Source: Parafilimonas terrae (lineage in GTDB: Bacteria; Bacteroidota; Bacteroidia; Chitinophagales; Chitinophagaceae). Taken from it: a DNA stretch of 64,000 bases. Below the pieces are notes generated by a model. The model saw only the letters and a program-made list of their open reading frames with translations. It did not search any database and was not told the DNA's origin. Both the position numbers and the translations under genes were made by a program. The stretch lies in NCBI RefSeq assembly GCF_900115755.1, contig NZ_FOXQ01000001.1, positions 744,001-808,000 on the forward strand, given 5' to 3'. Position 1 is the first letter of the stretch. The number at the start of each line of letters is the position of its first letter. Below are positions 9,768-19,546 of the stretch, piece by piece.

Positions 9768-10955
9768 ATGAAACCAACCATAGATAATTTAAGAACAGGC
9801 AAAATGCGTTCATTCAAGGCGTTTATATTAATCGCCGGTATATTCTTCCTGGCTTCCTGCGGCAATAAAGCAGATCAACAGCAGGCGGCCAATATGCCGC
9901 CGCCGGCTTACCCGGTTTTTAAAGTAATCTCGCAAACGAGCACTATTAAAACAGATTATCCCGCCACATTACAGGGTGAACAAAACATAGAAATACGTCC
10001 CAAAATAGATGGTTATATAGAAAAGATATATGTGGATGAAGGCGCCGTTGTAAAAAAAGGGCAGTTGCTTTTCCGCATAAATGCACCGCAATACCAGCAG
10101 GATGTAAACAATGCTGCAGCCGCCATAACCAGCGCAGAAGCTGATGTGAGCACTGCTGAACTTCAGGTAAAAAAAGTAAAGCCGCTGGTGGAACAGGACA
10201 TTGTAAGCAAGTATGAACTTGAATCTGCGGAATACACGTTGCAAACGCGTAAGGCAGCGCTGGCACAGGCCAGGGCTAATCTCGCCAATGCCAAAATAAA
10301 TCTTGGTTATGCCGATGTAACAAGCCCGGTAAACGGCGTTGTTGGCACTATCCCCTACAGGCTTGGAAGCTTGGTAAGCAGCACCACCACAATGCCGCTT
10401 ACCACTGTTTCGAGCATCAGCAATGTGTTTGCTTATTTTTCTATGAATGAAAAACAGTTGCTTGATTTTTCACGGGAATATAAAGGCAACACTTTAGAGG
10501 CAAAACTTAAACAATTGCCTGCCGTAACGCTAATACTGGCAGATGGCACCGAATATCCTGAAAAAGGCCGTGTAGAAACAGTTGCAGGTCAATTAAATAC
10601 AGAAACAGGCTCGGCAAGCTTCCGGGCAGCATTTCCCAATCCTCTCGGGCTGCTGCGCAGTGGCGCCAGCGCTGTGGTTGAAATACCCGTTACAGTAAAC
10701 GATGCCATCATTATTCCGCAAAGATCAACTTACGAGTTGCAGGGCAAACGCTTTGTATATCTCGTAAACGACAGTAATAAAGTTATCAGCACCGAAATAG
10801 AAGTGATGCCTGTTGCCGCAGGCCAGTATTTTGTTGTTACCAGCGGTTTAAAACCCGGCGATAATGTGGTGTACGAAAGCACCTATTCCTTACGGGACAG
10901 CACAGTTATTAAACCGGATGTGCAGCCGGAAAATAAGGTTTACAGCCTTAAATAA
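9768..10955 (+). CDS. RND efflux periplasmic adaptor (membrane fusion protein)
   Basis: 395 residues. Lipoprotein signal (ILIAGIFFLASCG) anchors it in the membrane. The biotinyl/lipoyl-like domain is split around a coiled-coil hairpin (about residues 110-190; YQQDVNNAAAAITSAEADVSTAEL), followed by beta-barrel and membrane-proximal domains. It links the inner-membrane pump encoded next to the outer-membrane channel. An in-frame ATG at 9804 gives a more compact signal peptide and may be the true start. First gene of a three-gene operon (gaps 22 and 23 bp). Confidence 0.92.
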   Translation: MKPTIDNLRTGKMRSFKAFILIAGIFFLASCGNKADQQQAANMPPPAYPVFKVISQTSTIKTDYPATLQGEQNIEIRPKIDGYIEKIYVDEGAVVKKGQLLFRINAPQYQQDVNNAAAAITSAEADVSTAELQVKKVKPLVEQDIVSKYELESAEYTLQTRKAALAQARANLANAKINLGYADVTSPVNGVVGTIPYRLGSLVSSTTTMPLTTVSSISNVFAYFSMNEKQLLDFSREYKGNTLEAKLKQLPAVTLILADGTEYPEKGRVETVAGQLNTETGSASFRAAFPNPLGLLRSGASAVVEIPVTVNDAIIIPQRSTYELQGKRFVYLVNDSNKVISTEIEVMPVAAGQYFVVTSGLKPGDNVVYESTYSLRDSTVIKPDVQPENKVYSLK

Positions 10956-10977
10956 TCATTCTTATTTAAACTGATTT

Positions 10978-13900
10978 ATGCTAAAAACATTTATAGAAAG
11001 GCCCGTTCTTTCAACGGTAATTTCAGTTATCCTTGTCATATTAGGGCTTATCGGCATCTTTACTTTGCCCATTACTTTATATCCTGACATTGCGCCGCCT
11101 ACCGTACGCGTTTCAGCTTTTTACCAGGGCGCTAACGCAGATGTAGTGATGAAGAGTGTTATCGTTCCGCTGGAGGAACAGATAAATGGCGTGGAGAATA
11201 TGACCTACATGACCTCCTCTGCCGGCAATGACGGCTCTGCAGGCATCACCATTTATTTTAAGCAAGGCACTAACCCCGATCTCGCAGCAGTGAATGTGCA
11301 AAACCGCGTATCAAGGGCAACGCCATTGTTGCCTGCGGAAGTAACAAGGGCCGGCGTTACCACCACCAAACAGCAAAGCAGCATGGTGATGGTGTTTGGC
11401 CTGAACAGCAGCAACAAATCTTTTGATGCAAAATTTTTGCAGAACTATGCCAACATCAATCTTGTGCCCATGATCAAAAGGATCAACGGCGTGGGCGATG
11501 CGCAGGCCTGGGGCACCGGCGATTATTCCATGCGAATATGGCTGAACCCTAATGCGATGGCTGTTTATGGTTTGGTGCCTGATGATATTACCAATGCATT
11601 GGCCGAACAAAACATAGAAGCAGCGCCGGGAAAAATTGGTGAAAACAGCAACCAGTCTTTTGAATATGTATTGAAATATAAAGGCAGGCTCGAAAAACCT
11701 GAAGAATATGAAAACATTGTGATCCGTTCTGCGCAAAACGGGCAGTTATTAAGGCTGAAAGATGTAGCAAGGATCGAGCTTGGTTCTTTGTATTATAATA
11801 TTACTTCCATAACTGATGGAAAGCCTTCTATTGTTTTAGGCATTTTTCAAACGGCAGGCTCCAATGCGCATGAAATGATAGGGGAAATTAACCGCACCTT
11901 GGATGAAGCGGCCAAAGCATTTCCTCCCGGCGTTACCAAAACGATGATTTTTTCAGCAGACGATTTTTTAAATGTCTCCATAGAAAAAGTTATCGAAACA
12001 TTGATTGAAGCGTTTGTGCTGGTGTTTATAGTTGTATTTATTTTTTTGCAGGACATTCGTTCCACTTTAATCCCGGCCATCGCCGTTCCGGTAGCTATTA
12101 TTGGCACCTTTTTCTTTTTACAGTTGTTTGGCTTTACCATTAACCTGCTTACTTTATTTGCCCTGGTGCTGGCCATTGGTATCGTGGTGGATGATGCCAT
12201 TGTGGTGGTAGAAGCCGTGCATGCCAAACTGGACCATGGCGCTGAATCTGCCAGGAAAGCCACTATAGAAGCCATGAGCGAGATCAGCGGCGCGGTAATA
12301 TCCATTACGCTGGTAATGGCAGCGGTATTTCTTCCCGTTACCTTTATCACAGGCTCTACGGGGATTTTTTACAAGCAGTTCGGCTTAACGCTGGCGGTGT
12401 CCATTATCATTTCTGCTGTAAATGCCTTAACGCTTAGCCCGGCGCTTTGCGCTTTGTTTTTAAAGCCGCACCATGAAAACAAACTGCGTAAAGGTTTTAT
12501 GCAGCGTTTTTATGCCGCTTTCAATGCCAGCTTTGGCGCCATGACCAATAAATATAAACGCTCCGTAAGCTTTTTGGCAAAACGTAAATGGATAGCGCTG
12601 GCAGGCATTGTTGCATTTGGCTTTTTATTATGGTATTTAATGAAAACCACGCCCGGTGGTTTTGTGCCGAATGAAGACCAGAAGTTTGTGATGGCGGATA
12701 TTTCTTTGCCGCCCGCTTCTTCGCTGGAACGCACTTCGGTTATTTCTGACCAGGTGGCCAAAATATGCAGTAGCATGCCGGAGGTTGCATCGGTAACACA
12801 GGTGGGCGGTTTCGGGCTTTTAAGCGGCGGCAATGGCGGCTCTTATGCAGCCTTTTTTATGGAATTGAAACCCTGGGATGAACGCAAGGGCGATGAACAC
12901 TCAGTTGATGCCGTAATACAAAAAATGTTTGCGCAAACAGCCGGTATAAAAGGCGCCAATATCCTGTTTTTTGCACCGCCAACGCTGGAAGGCTTTGGTA
13001 ATACCAGCGGGTTTGAATTCCAGGTGCAGGACAGGACGGGTGGCGACATTAACAGCTTTGTACAGGTGAACAATAAATTTCTTGCTGCCTTAAACCAGCG
13101 GCCGGAGATACAGTATGCCACCAGTTTTTTCAATACCAATTTTCCGCAATACGAGGTGGATTTAAATGTGCCGAAATGTAAGGAAGCCAACGTATCACCG
13201 GCGGCAGTATTAAGCACATTACAGGGTTATTATGGTGGATTATACGCTTCCAACTTTAATGAATTTGGCAAGCAATACCGTGTAATGGTGCAGGCCGATG
13301 CCGATTACCGCGGCACGGTTCAGGGGCTGAATAATATTTATGTGCGTACTAACAATAATGTAATGGCGCCGGTATCGGAATTTGTAACGCTGAAAAGAGT
13401 GTACGGGCCGGAGTTCATCAACCGCTTTAATATGTTTACCTCCATTGCTGTATCCGGCTCTCCGAATAATGGCTATAGCTCAGGCGATGCTATTAAAGCC
13501 ATACAGGAAGTAGCTGCTGAAACTTTACCGGAAGGTTACAGTTATGAGTTCTCAGGGTTAAGCAGGGAAGAAATAGCAAGCGGCGGCCAAACCATTTATA
13601 TTTTTATTTTATGCCTGGTGTTTGTGTACTTCCTGCTGAGCGCACAATATGAAAGTTATATTTTGCCTTTTGCCGTATTGCTTTCATTGCCAATAGGCCT
13701 TGCTGGCGCATTTATATTCGCCAATTTGTTTGGCGTGCAGAATAATATTTACCTGCAAATAACACTCATCATGCTGATTGGGTTGCTGGCCAAGAACGCC
13801 ATTTTAATTGTGGAGTTTGCCGCCGCAAGGCGGCGGGAAGGCCAAACCATTGTGCAGGCAGCTATTAATGGCGCAGTAGCCCGTTTGCGCCCCATCTTAA

Positions 13901-14142
13901 TGACATCGCTGGCTTTCATATTTGGCATTATGCCATTGATGGTTTCAACCGGCGCCGGTGCAGCCGGTAACCGTTCTATCGGCACAGGCGCAGTTGGCGG
14001 CATGCTTATCGGTACCATATTCGGCGTATTTGTTATTCCAACGCTGTTTATCATGTTCCAGGCGCTGCAGGAAAAAGTAAGCAGCAAACCTTTGCCGGTT
14101 CCGCAAAAAGCAGGAGATGAATTTCCTTCAAATCAATCATAA
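10978..14142 (+). CDS. RND multidrug efflux pump, AcrB/HAE1 type
   Basis: 1054 residues, full family length, with two sets of six transmembrane helices and large periplasmic loops. Opening FIERPVLSTVISVILVILG is classic HAE1 RND. The proton-relay aspartates sit at Asp405-Asp406 in GIVVDDAIVVVE (TM4), and the matching Lys is in the second half (GLLAKNAILIVEFA). It exports hydrophobic or amphiphilic compounds using proton motive force. Substrates cannot be read from sequence. Confidence 0.95.
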   Translation: MLKTFIERPVLSTVISVILVILGLIGIFTLPITLYPDIAPPTVRVSAFYQGANADVVMKSVIVPLEEQINGVENMTYMTSSAGNDGSAGITIYFKQGTNPDLAAVNVQNRVSRATPLLPAEVTRAGVTTTKQQSSMVMVFGLNSSNKSFDAKFLQNYANINLVPMIKRINGVGDAQAWGTGDYSMRIWLNPNAMAVYGLVPDDITNALAEQNIEAAPGKIGENSNQSFEYVLKYKGRLEKPEEYENIVIRSAQNGQLLRLKDVARIELGSLYYNITSITDGKPSIVLGIFQTAGSNAHEMIGEINRTLDEAAKAFPPGVTKTMIFSADDFLNVSIEKVIETLIEAFVLVFIVVFIFLQDIRSTLIPAIAVPVAIIGTFFFLQLFGFTINLLTLFALVLAIGIVVDDAIVVVEAVHAKLDHGAESARKATIEAMSEISGAVISITLVMAAVFLPVTFITGSTGIFYKQFGLTLAVSIIISAVNALTLSPALCALFLKPHHENKLRKGFMQRFYAAFNASFGAMTNKYKRSVSFLAKRKWIALAGIVAFGFLLWYLMKTTPGGFVPNEDQKFVMADISLPPASSLERTSVISDQVAKICSSMPEVASVTQVGGFGLLSGGNGGSYAAFFMELKPWDERKGDEHSVDAVIQKMFAQTAGIKGANILFFAPPTLEGFGNTSGFEFQVQDRTGGDINSFVQVNNKFLAALNQRPEIQYATSFFNTNFPQYEVDLNVPKCKEANVSPAAVLSTLQGYYGGLYASNFNEFGKQYRVMVQADADYRGTVQGLNNIYVRTNNNVMAPVSEFVTLKRVYGPEFINRFNMFTSIAVSGSPNNGYSSGDAIKAIQEVAAETLPEGYSYEFSGLSREEIASGGQTIYIFILCLVFVYFLLSAQYESYILPFAVLLSLPIGLAGAFIFANLFGVQNNIYLQITLIMLIGLLAKNAILIVEFAAARRREGQTIVQAAINGAVARLRPILMTSLAFIFGIMPLMVSTGAGAAGNRSIGTGAVGGMLIGTIFGVFVIPTLFIMFQALQEKVSSKPLPVPQKAGDEFPSNQS

Positions 14143-14165
14143 TTATCAAAACAGTTGATTGAACC

Positions 14166-15608
14166 ATGATTAGAAAATATTTTAAAAAAGAATACATAAT
14201 TATTGCAGCTATACTGATGGTAACATCATGCGTTACGCAGAAATACCAGCAGCCGGGCATGGATGTAAACGGACAGTTATACCGTGATACGGCGGCAAAT
14301 ATGGCTTCAGTAAATGATAGCTTAACAGGCGATACATCTTCCATTGCCGATTTGCCTTATACGCAATTATTCAGCGATACGGTTTTACAAAATCTCATAG
14401 CTGAAGGCATTCATGAAAACCTTGATTTGAAAACAGCTATGCAGCGCATTAATGAAGCATACGCCAATTTAAAGCAAAGCAAGGCTGCTTTCTGGCCCAG
14501 CCTTGATGCAGGCGCAAACGTTACTTTCAGCAAACAATCTGCTGCAGCGCTTAATCTTCCGCCGGAATATATCGGCTCTTTCCCGCTTAGCACCACCAAT
14601 TACCAGTTAAGCCTTAGCACAAGCTGGGAAGCAGATATATGGGGAAAATTAAAAAGCACAAAAAAAGCAGCTTTTGCCAACTGGCTGCAAAGCGAAGCAG
14701 CCACCCGTGCCGTGCAAACGCAGCTAATTGCCAACATTGCCGCTTATTATTACCAACTGCTTTCTTTAGACCAGCAATTAAAAATTACAGAAGAAACTTT
14801 AAAAACCAGGGTTGAAGAAGTAAAAACAATGAAGGCACTAAAAGAGAGCGCCGTGGTAACCGGCGCTGCCGTAGTGCAAAGCGAAGCCAGCCGCTATGCC
14901 GCAGAAGTGCTGATCCCGGACCTGAAAAGAAATATACGCGAAACAGAAAATGCATTATGCGTTTTGCTGGCAAGAACGCCCGGCACTATTAAACGCACAT
15001 CCATGGATGAGCAAAAACCTTACTCCAATCTGCAAACCGGTGTTTCCTCGCTCCTGTTAAAAAACAGGCCCGATGTGCAACAGGCTGAATTAGCCTTCAG
15101 GGCAGCATTTGAGAATACAAATGTGGCGCGCACTTATTTCTATCCGCAGCTAACATTAACAGCCCAGGGCGGCGCCTCCACGCTGCTTATTAAAAACCTG
15201 TTTGACATGTCGATCTTTTATAACATCGTTGCGGGCCTTACACAACCAATATTCAATAAAGGGTTAAATAAGGCGCGTTTAAGCATAGCGAAAGCACAGC
15301 AACAGGAAGCTTATTATGGCTATCAGCAAACTTTGCTGAATGCCGGCGGGGAAGTATCGAATGCATTATATGCTTATCAAACAGCAATGGAAAAACAGGC
15401 AAGCCGGGGATTACAAATAGAATCGCTGAACAAAGCGGTTAACTATACCAAGCAATTATTGCAATACAGCTCTGCAACAAATTATACGGATGTGCTTACA
15501 TCAGAACAATCTTTACTGGCCGCGCAATTAAGTGGAGTAAACGATAAGCTGCAGGAATTGCAGGCAATAGTTGAATTGTACAGAGCGCTGGGTGGTGGCT
15601 GGAAATAG
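14166..15608 (+). CDS. RND efflux outer-membrane factor (TolC/NodT family lipoprotein)
   Basis: 480 residues. Lipobox near residue 22 (MVTSC). Two repeated OEP domains: LIAEGIHENLDLKTAMQRINEAYANLKQSKAAFWP in the first half and LLKNRPDVQQAELAFRAAFENTNVARTYFYP in the second, both hallmark NodT motifs. It forms the trimeric exit duct of the tripartite pump encoded upstream. It ends 18 bp from the convergent gene at 15627. Confidence 0.93.
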   Translation: MIRKYFKKEYIIIAAILMVTSCVTQKYQQPGMDVNGQLYRDTAANMASVNDSLTGDTSSIADLPYTQLFSDTVLQNLIAEGIHENLDLKTAMQRINEAYANLKQSKAAFWPSLDAGANVTFSKQSAAALNLPPEYIGSFPLSTTNYQLSLSTSWEADIWGKLKSTKKAAFANWLQSEAATRAVQTQLIANIAAYYYQLLSLDQQLKITEETLKTRVEEVKTMKALKESAVVTGAAVVQSEASRYAAEVLIPDLKRNIRETENALCVLLARTPGTIKRTSMDEQKPYSNLQTGVSSLLLKNRPDVQQAELAFRAAFENTNVARTYFYPQLTLTAQGGASTLLIKNLFDMSIFYNIVAGLTQPIFNKGLNKARLSIAKAQQQEAYYGYQQTLLNAGGEVSNALYAYQTAMEKQASRGLQIESLNKAVNYTKQLLQYSSATNYTDVLTSEQSLLAAQLSGVNDKLQELQAIVELYRALGGGWK

Positions 15609-15626
15609 GAAACAATACCATCTGCT

Positions 15627-16313
15627 TTAAGCTGCACAGAAAAGGAAGAATTTTTCGAGGTCGCCCGCCTTATCAAAACTAACCCTGTTTTGTTTCAGGT
15701 AAGTTTTAATCTTTTGCTCATTTGCGGGAAATGCTTTTATAAACGAGTTTTTATTAGCCCTGTTAAATTGTGTGTTGCCCGTAACAAGAACGTATGTTGT
15801 TCTTACCGTTATTTCAACATCCTCACTTGCCACAAGCGTTTTCAAACCGGTGTACAAAAAGAAACTCTTGTAAGTTTCTATGCCAGATCCCACATGGTCT
15901 GGCAAACCCAGTGCACCAATCTTAACGGGCACGTAGCTGGCTGTACGTTCAACTGCAAGTTTTATCGCGCCGGCAGATGCAATAACCTGGTAATATATAT
16001 TATTGGCAAAAAAGAAAACTTCGTTGTTACAGTATATGGAATCCACTGCTGAAGGTTCTGCTATTACAAGCGTATCGCCTTGCGGGGAAATGAATTCCAG
16101 CTGGCAAATCGTTAAATTAAAATTCATTTTAGACTTAAGCGTATTGCCATCTTTCAGCTTTACGATAGCATCACTGAAACCCGGGAAAAGATAATACGAT
16201 ATGGAAGAAAGGCTTTCGCCTGCTTTGACTGTTTTCTTTTCAGATGTTTGGGCAAAACAGGAATTGCAGCAATACAATGTTATGAATGCAATTAGTTGAA
16301 AATGTTTTTTCAT
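15627..16313 (-). CDS. Secreted hypothetical protein
   Basis: 228 residues. Signal peptide of about 21 residues ending CFA|Q. The mature part mixes beta-rich segments (VKLKDGNTLKSKMNFNLTICQLEFISPQGDTLVIAEPSAVDSIY) with a helical C-terminus (FPANEQKIKTYLKQNRVSFDKAGDLEKFFLFCAA). No family recognised; it resembles small periplasmic proteins common in Chitinophagaceae. Convergent with the efflux operon. Confidence 0.65.
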   Translation of the reverse strand: MKKHFQLIAFITLYCCNSCFAQTSEKKTVKAGESLSSISYYLFPGFSDAIVKLKDGNTLKSKMNFNLTICQLEFISPQGDTLVIAEPSAVDSIYCNNEVFFFANNIYYQVIASAGAIKLAVERTASYVPVKIGALGLPDHVGSGIETYKSFFLYTGLKTLVASEDVEITVRTTYVLVTGNTQFNRANKNSFIKAFPANEQKIKTYLKQNRVSFDKAGDLEKFFLFCAA

Positions 16314-16456
16314 AAAATAAGCATAAGCAATAGCAATTTACTTAGTTTATGAAAACGAAGCACATTAACCTGCAGGCTGAAAGAATTAATAATTTCTGCT
16401 GATAGTTAAACCCTGCAATTTCCCCCAGGTGGCATTACAAATAAAAGAGTAAAAAG

Positions 16457-16503
16457 AAGTTTAATGTTGCGGCACCATGCGCAGATACAGCAACATTAAA
16501 CTT
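16457..16503 (-). terminator. Hairpin terminator after the FKBP gene
   Basis: Perfect 14-bp arms (16457-16470 and 16490-16503, AAGTTTAATGTTGC and its complement) lie just downstream of the FKBP stop on the minus strand and are followed there by a T-rich tract. Confidence 0.7.
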
Positions 16504-16517
16504 TAAAGTGCATAAAT

Positions 16518-16973
16518 TTAAGGAGCGATAATCAGCGGGCTTTTACCTTTTATATCAACCAGCTCAAGATCAAATACAAGCTCTTTGCCGGCAAGCGGGT
16601 GATTTGCATCAAGCGTAATAGACTCCTCATTAATGGCTGTAATTACAACCGGTAATTCCTGGCCGTTGTCGCCATGCATTTGCAGGGTCATTCCAACTTC
16701 AGGCGTAATATCCGGTGGAAAATTTTTAATCGGAAATTCAATTACCATTTCTTCCTGCCTTGGGCCATAAGCTTCATCAGCGGGTATGGAGATGGTTTTC
16801 TTATCACCAACAGCCATGCCGGTTACGCCTTCATCAAAACCCTTTATCACCATACCACTGCCCACTTCAAATTCAAGCGGCTGGCGGCCTGCACTGCTGT
16901 CGAATGTCGTGCCGTCTGTAAGGCGTCCATGATAATGTACTTTTATCTGGTCACCCTTTTTTACTTGTTGCAT
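16518..16973 (-). CDS. FKBP-type peptidyl-prolyl isomerase, SlyD-like
   Basis: 151 residues. FKBP fold at the N-terminus (VKKGDQIKVHYHGRLTDGTTFDSS, GSGMVIKGFDEGVTGMAVGDKK) with an insert-in-flap domain (about 75-130) and the closing ANHPLAGKELVFDLELVDI. No signal peptide, so a cytosolic folding helper. It lacks the His/Cys-rich metal-binding tail of E. coli SlyD. Single gene with its own terminator. Confidence 0.9.
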   Translation of the reverse strand: MQQVKKGDQIKVHYHGRLTDGTTFDSSAGRQPLEFEVGSGMVIKGFDEGVTGMAVGDKKTISIPADEAYGPRQEEMVIEFPIKNFPPDITPEVGMTLQMHGDNGQELPVVITAINEESITLDANHPLAGKELVFDLELVDIKGKSPLIIAP

Positions 16974-17125
16974 AAAATAATTTTTATGATGAATAATAAT
17001 TTACAATCAAATTGTGTGCGGAACTATAAGATAGGCCTGCGGCAAATGTATTGTTTAATAATTATGCACCCGAAAAATAAAGTGTGAAGTGTTTTATTTT
17101 AGCAAACTATTCAATCCATTTATTA

Positions 17126-17518
17126 ATGAAAGAGGAAAAAGAAAAGTTAAGGCTTGATAAATATTTATGGAGCATCCGCATTTTTAAAACAAGGGCGCAA
17201 GCCTCTGAAGCATGCGAAAAAGGCCGCGTTAAACTGAATGATGCTCCTGTAAAGGCTTCAAGAAATGTAAACGTTGGCGACAAATATGCCGTTAAAACAA
17301 ATGACAGAAAATGGCTGATACAAGTGAGTGGCCTGCTTGATCATCGTGTGCAATACACCGAGGCCGTTAAATATTATATTGATCTTACGCCCGAAGAAGA
17401 AAAAGAAAAAATGCAGATGCAAGCAGCCAGTTTTTATACGGGCAAACGCCTGAGCAAAACCGGAAGGCCTACTAAAAAACAAAGGCGCGACCTGGATGAA
17501 TTTAAGGATGATATTTAA
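17126..17518 (+). CDS. S4-domain RNA-binding protein, Hsp15-like
   Basis: 130 residues from the ATG at 17126; the open frame extends upstream to 17084 but without family sequence. An S4 domain covers residues about 6-65 (LRLDKYLWSIRIFKTRAQA, GRVKLNDAPVKASRNV), followed by a basic tail (KTGRPTKKQRRDLDEF). Hsp15 rescues stalled 50S subunits carrying nascent chains; this role is inferred from the family. It is 41 bp upstream of trmD. Confidence 0.85.
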   Translation: MKEEKEKLRLDKYLWSIRIFKTRAQASEACEKGRVKLNDAPVKASRNVNVGDKYAVKTNDRKWLIQVSGLLDHRVQYTEAVKYYIDLTPEEEKEKMQMQAASFYTGKRLSKTGRPTKKQRRDLDEFKDDI

Positions 17519-17547
17519 TTAGAAAACATCGCACTGCTGCAGCCATT

Positions 17548-17555
17548 TATATTTG
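17548..17555 (+). promoter_or_regulatory. Candidate -7 box (TATATTTG) for trmD
   Basis: Exact match to the Bacteroidota TAnnTTTG -7 element, ending 4 bp before the trmD ATG, which would give a nearly leaderless transcript. No clear -33 TTTG was found, so confidence is low. Confidence 0.35.
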
Positions 17556-17559
17556 CGGG

Positions 17560-18243
17560 ATGAAGATTGATATTCTTACTGTTTTGCCCGAATTGCTGGA
17601 AAGTCCTTTAAACCACAGCATCATGAAAAGGGCGCAGGAGAAAAACCTGCTTACTGTGCGGCTGTTTAATTTGCGAAAATGGGCGGTAAATGATTATGGC
17701 CAGGTGGATGACTATCAATACGGCGGCGGGGCAGGCATGGTAATGATGTGCGAACCTTTGGCAAACGCTATTGATGAACTGAAGCTCGAAACAAATTATG
17801 ACGAGATCATTTACATGACACCTGATGCAGAAGTGTTCAATCAAAAAATGGCCAACCAGCTTTCGCTGAAAGAAAACCTGCTGGTTATTTGCGGGCATTA
17901 TAAAGGCATTGACCAGCGCATACGCGATAACTATATAACCAAAGAAATTTCTGTTGGCAATTTTGTTTTAAGCGGCGGTGAGCTTGCTGCTGCCATTATT
18001 GTTGATGCTATTGGCAGGTTAATTCCCGGTGTGCTGAATGATGAAACTTCTGCGTTATTCGATTCTTTCCAGGATGATCTGTTAGCGCCGCCGGTTTATA
18101 CAAGGCCCGCTAAATTCAGGGATTGGGAAGTGCCTGAAATTTTGTTAAGCGGCGACCCTAAAAAAATAGAAGCCTGGCGCCATGATAAGGCGGTTGAACT
18201 TACCAGGCTGAAGAGGCCGGAGCTTTTAGGAGATGATGAGTAA
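17560..18243 (+). CDS. trmD: tRNA (guanine-N1)-methyltransferase TrmD
   Basis: 227 residues, normal length. It methylates G37 of tRNAs with S-adenosylmethionine. The knotted SPOUT fold motifs are visible: DDYQYGGGAGMVMM, LVICGHYKGIDQRI and VGNFVLSGGELAAAIIVDAI. Usual neighbours rimM, rpsP and rplS are absent here, as is common in this phylum. Confidence 0.96.
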   Translation: MKIDILTVLPELLESPLNHSIMKRAQEKNLLTVRLFNLRKWAVNDYGQVDDYQYGGGAGMVMMCEPLANAIDELKLETNYDEIIYMTPDAEVFNQKMANQLSLKENLLVICGHYKGIDQRIRDNYITKEISVGNFVLSGGELAAAIIVDAIGRLIPGVLNDETSALFDSFQDDLLAPPVYTRPAKFRDWEVPEILLSGDPKKIEAWRHDKAVELTRLKRPELLGDDE

Positions 18244-18295
18244 ATCGAAGCTGCTACTTTCTCAACTTTTAATAATGCTTGTTAAAAAAACACTC

Positions 18296-18373
18296 AATGT
18301 TCAATATGCAATAATCAATATTCAATTGTAAAACATTCGCGAAATGATTATTGATTGTTGAATATTGAGCATT
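18296..18373. repeat. Imperfect long inverted repeat (TTCAATA-rich family, copy 1)
   Basis: Arms 18296-18319 and 18350-18373 pair at 21 of 24 positions around a 30-bp centre. It lies between the convergent genes trmD and the thioredoxin-like gene. The same words (CTCAATGTTCAATA, GTTGAATATTG) recur at 26866-26951, indicating a small dispersed repeat family. Confidence 0.65.
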
Positions 18374-18385
18374 GCTTATTTACAA

Positions 18386-18880
18386 CTATTTCCCGTTATA
18401 ATTTTTTGGGTCTAATGCTGCCGGGCTCCAGGCTGTAAAGAAATCGGCTATTTTTTCTTTATTATAACCTTTGCCTTCTTCAAGATAAACAGAGTTTTGC
18501 GTGTGAATGCGGTTGCCGTTTTCATCAAGAACTATAAAAACAGGAAAGCCAAAACGTTGCGGGTATCCATATTTGGCAAACAGTTTTTGATTTTTATTTT
18601 CTTCACTGTAGTTAAGATGATAAACCACAAAATCTGCATTCACTATTGAATCAAGTTTTGCATCGTTGGCAACAGTTATACTGAAGCGCTTGCACCAACT
18701 GCACCAGTTGCCGCCACCTTGTATCAATACATATTTATCGGTTGACTTTGCCAGCTTAACGGCCGCAGCAATTTCTTTTTCAGCATCAGCTTTAGGATTA
18801 TATAAATGCGCCGTATCAGTGCTTTGAGATTGCGCCTGTAAAAAAATAAACAGGCCCAGCGTAAATAAAATTCCTTTCAT
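18386..18880 (-). CDS. Secreted thioredoxin-fold protein
   Basis: 164 residues from the ATG at 18880, which opens a clean signal peptide (MKGILFTLGLFIFLQAQSQ); an upstream in-frame ATG at 18901 would spoil it. The CxxC active site sits in GGGNWCSWCKRF, followed by the family's FPVFIVLDENGN strand with cis-Pro. A periplasmic thiol-disulfide role is likely. Divergent from marC. Confidence 0.85.
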   Translation of the reverse strand: MKGILFTLGLFIFLQAQSQSTDTAHLYNPKADAEKEIAAAVKLAKSTDKYVLIQGGGNWCSWCKRFSITVANDAKLDSIVNADFVVYHLNYSEENKNQKLFAKYGYPQRFGFPVFIVLDENGNRIHTQNSVYLEEGKGYNKEKIADFFTAWSPAALDPKNYNGK

Positions 18881-18935
18881 TGTAAATTTAATTTGACACA
18901 AATGTATTCATCGTTTCACGTCTTGCAAACGAAAT

Positions 18936-18943
18936 TAACTTTG
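18936..18943 (+). promoter_or_regulatory. Candidate -7 box (TAACTTTG) for marC
   Basis: Exact TAnnTTTG match 13 bp before the marC ATG. A TTTC at 18914-18917, 18 bp upstream, may be the degenerate -33 element. Confidence 0.45.
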
Positions 18944-18956
18944 CATAAACCGCGGT

Positions 18957-19526
18957 ATGGAATTAAATAAAATACTTACAGTAACATTTACACTATTTGC
19001 TGTTATTGATATTATCGGTTCAATACCTGTGCTTATAGCGCAAAAAAATAAAACCGGCCAGATTAATTCATGGAAAGTAACACTGGCAAGCGGTGTTTTA
19101 ATGATACTGTTTTTGTATGCCGGCAGGCCCATATTGCAAGTAATGAATTTAGATGTGCATTCCTTTGCTGTGGGCGGTTCAATTGTTATGTTTTTGGTTG
19201 GGCTCGAAATGGTGCTGGGCCTTGATATCTTTAAAGAAGAACCGGGCTCAACCGGGACGCTGGTGCCTATTGCATTTCCCCTGATTGCAGGTACGGGAAC
19301 ACTCACAACTATTATGTCGCTTAAAGCAAATTTTGAAGATAATTATATACTTATTGGCATACTGATAAACCTTGTAATTATTTTCACTGCCCTTCATTTA
19401 TTAAAATGGCTGGAAAAAATTTTGGGTAAAGCAGGCCTGATTGCAATACGCAAATTTTTTGGCGTTATACTGCTTGCCATCGCGGTAAAAATATTCGGCA
19501 GCAGCCTGCAGGCATTTGGAAAATAA
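18957..19526 (+). CDS. MarC family integral membrane protein
   Basis: 189 residues with six predicted transmembrane segments. Family pattern includes LFAVIDIIGSIPVLIA at the start, the GLEMVLGLDIF segment, and PIAFPLIAGTGTLTT in the middle. The biochemical role of MarC proteins is unsettled; the old link to antibiotic resistance was withdrawn for E. coli. Confidence 0.9.
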   Translation: MELNKILTVTFTLFAVIDIIGSIPVLIAQKNKTGQINSWKVTLASGVLMILFLYAGRPILQVMNLDVHSFAVGGSIVMFLVGLEMVLGLDIFKEEPGSTGTLVPIAFPLIAGTGTLTTIMSLKANFEDNYILIGILINLVIIFTALHLLKWLEKILGKAGLIAIRKFFGVILLAIAVKIFGSSLQAFGK

Positions 19527-19546
19527 TCAGGAGAATAAATAATTTA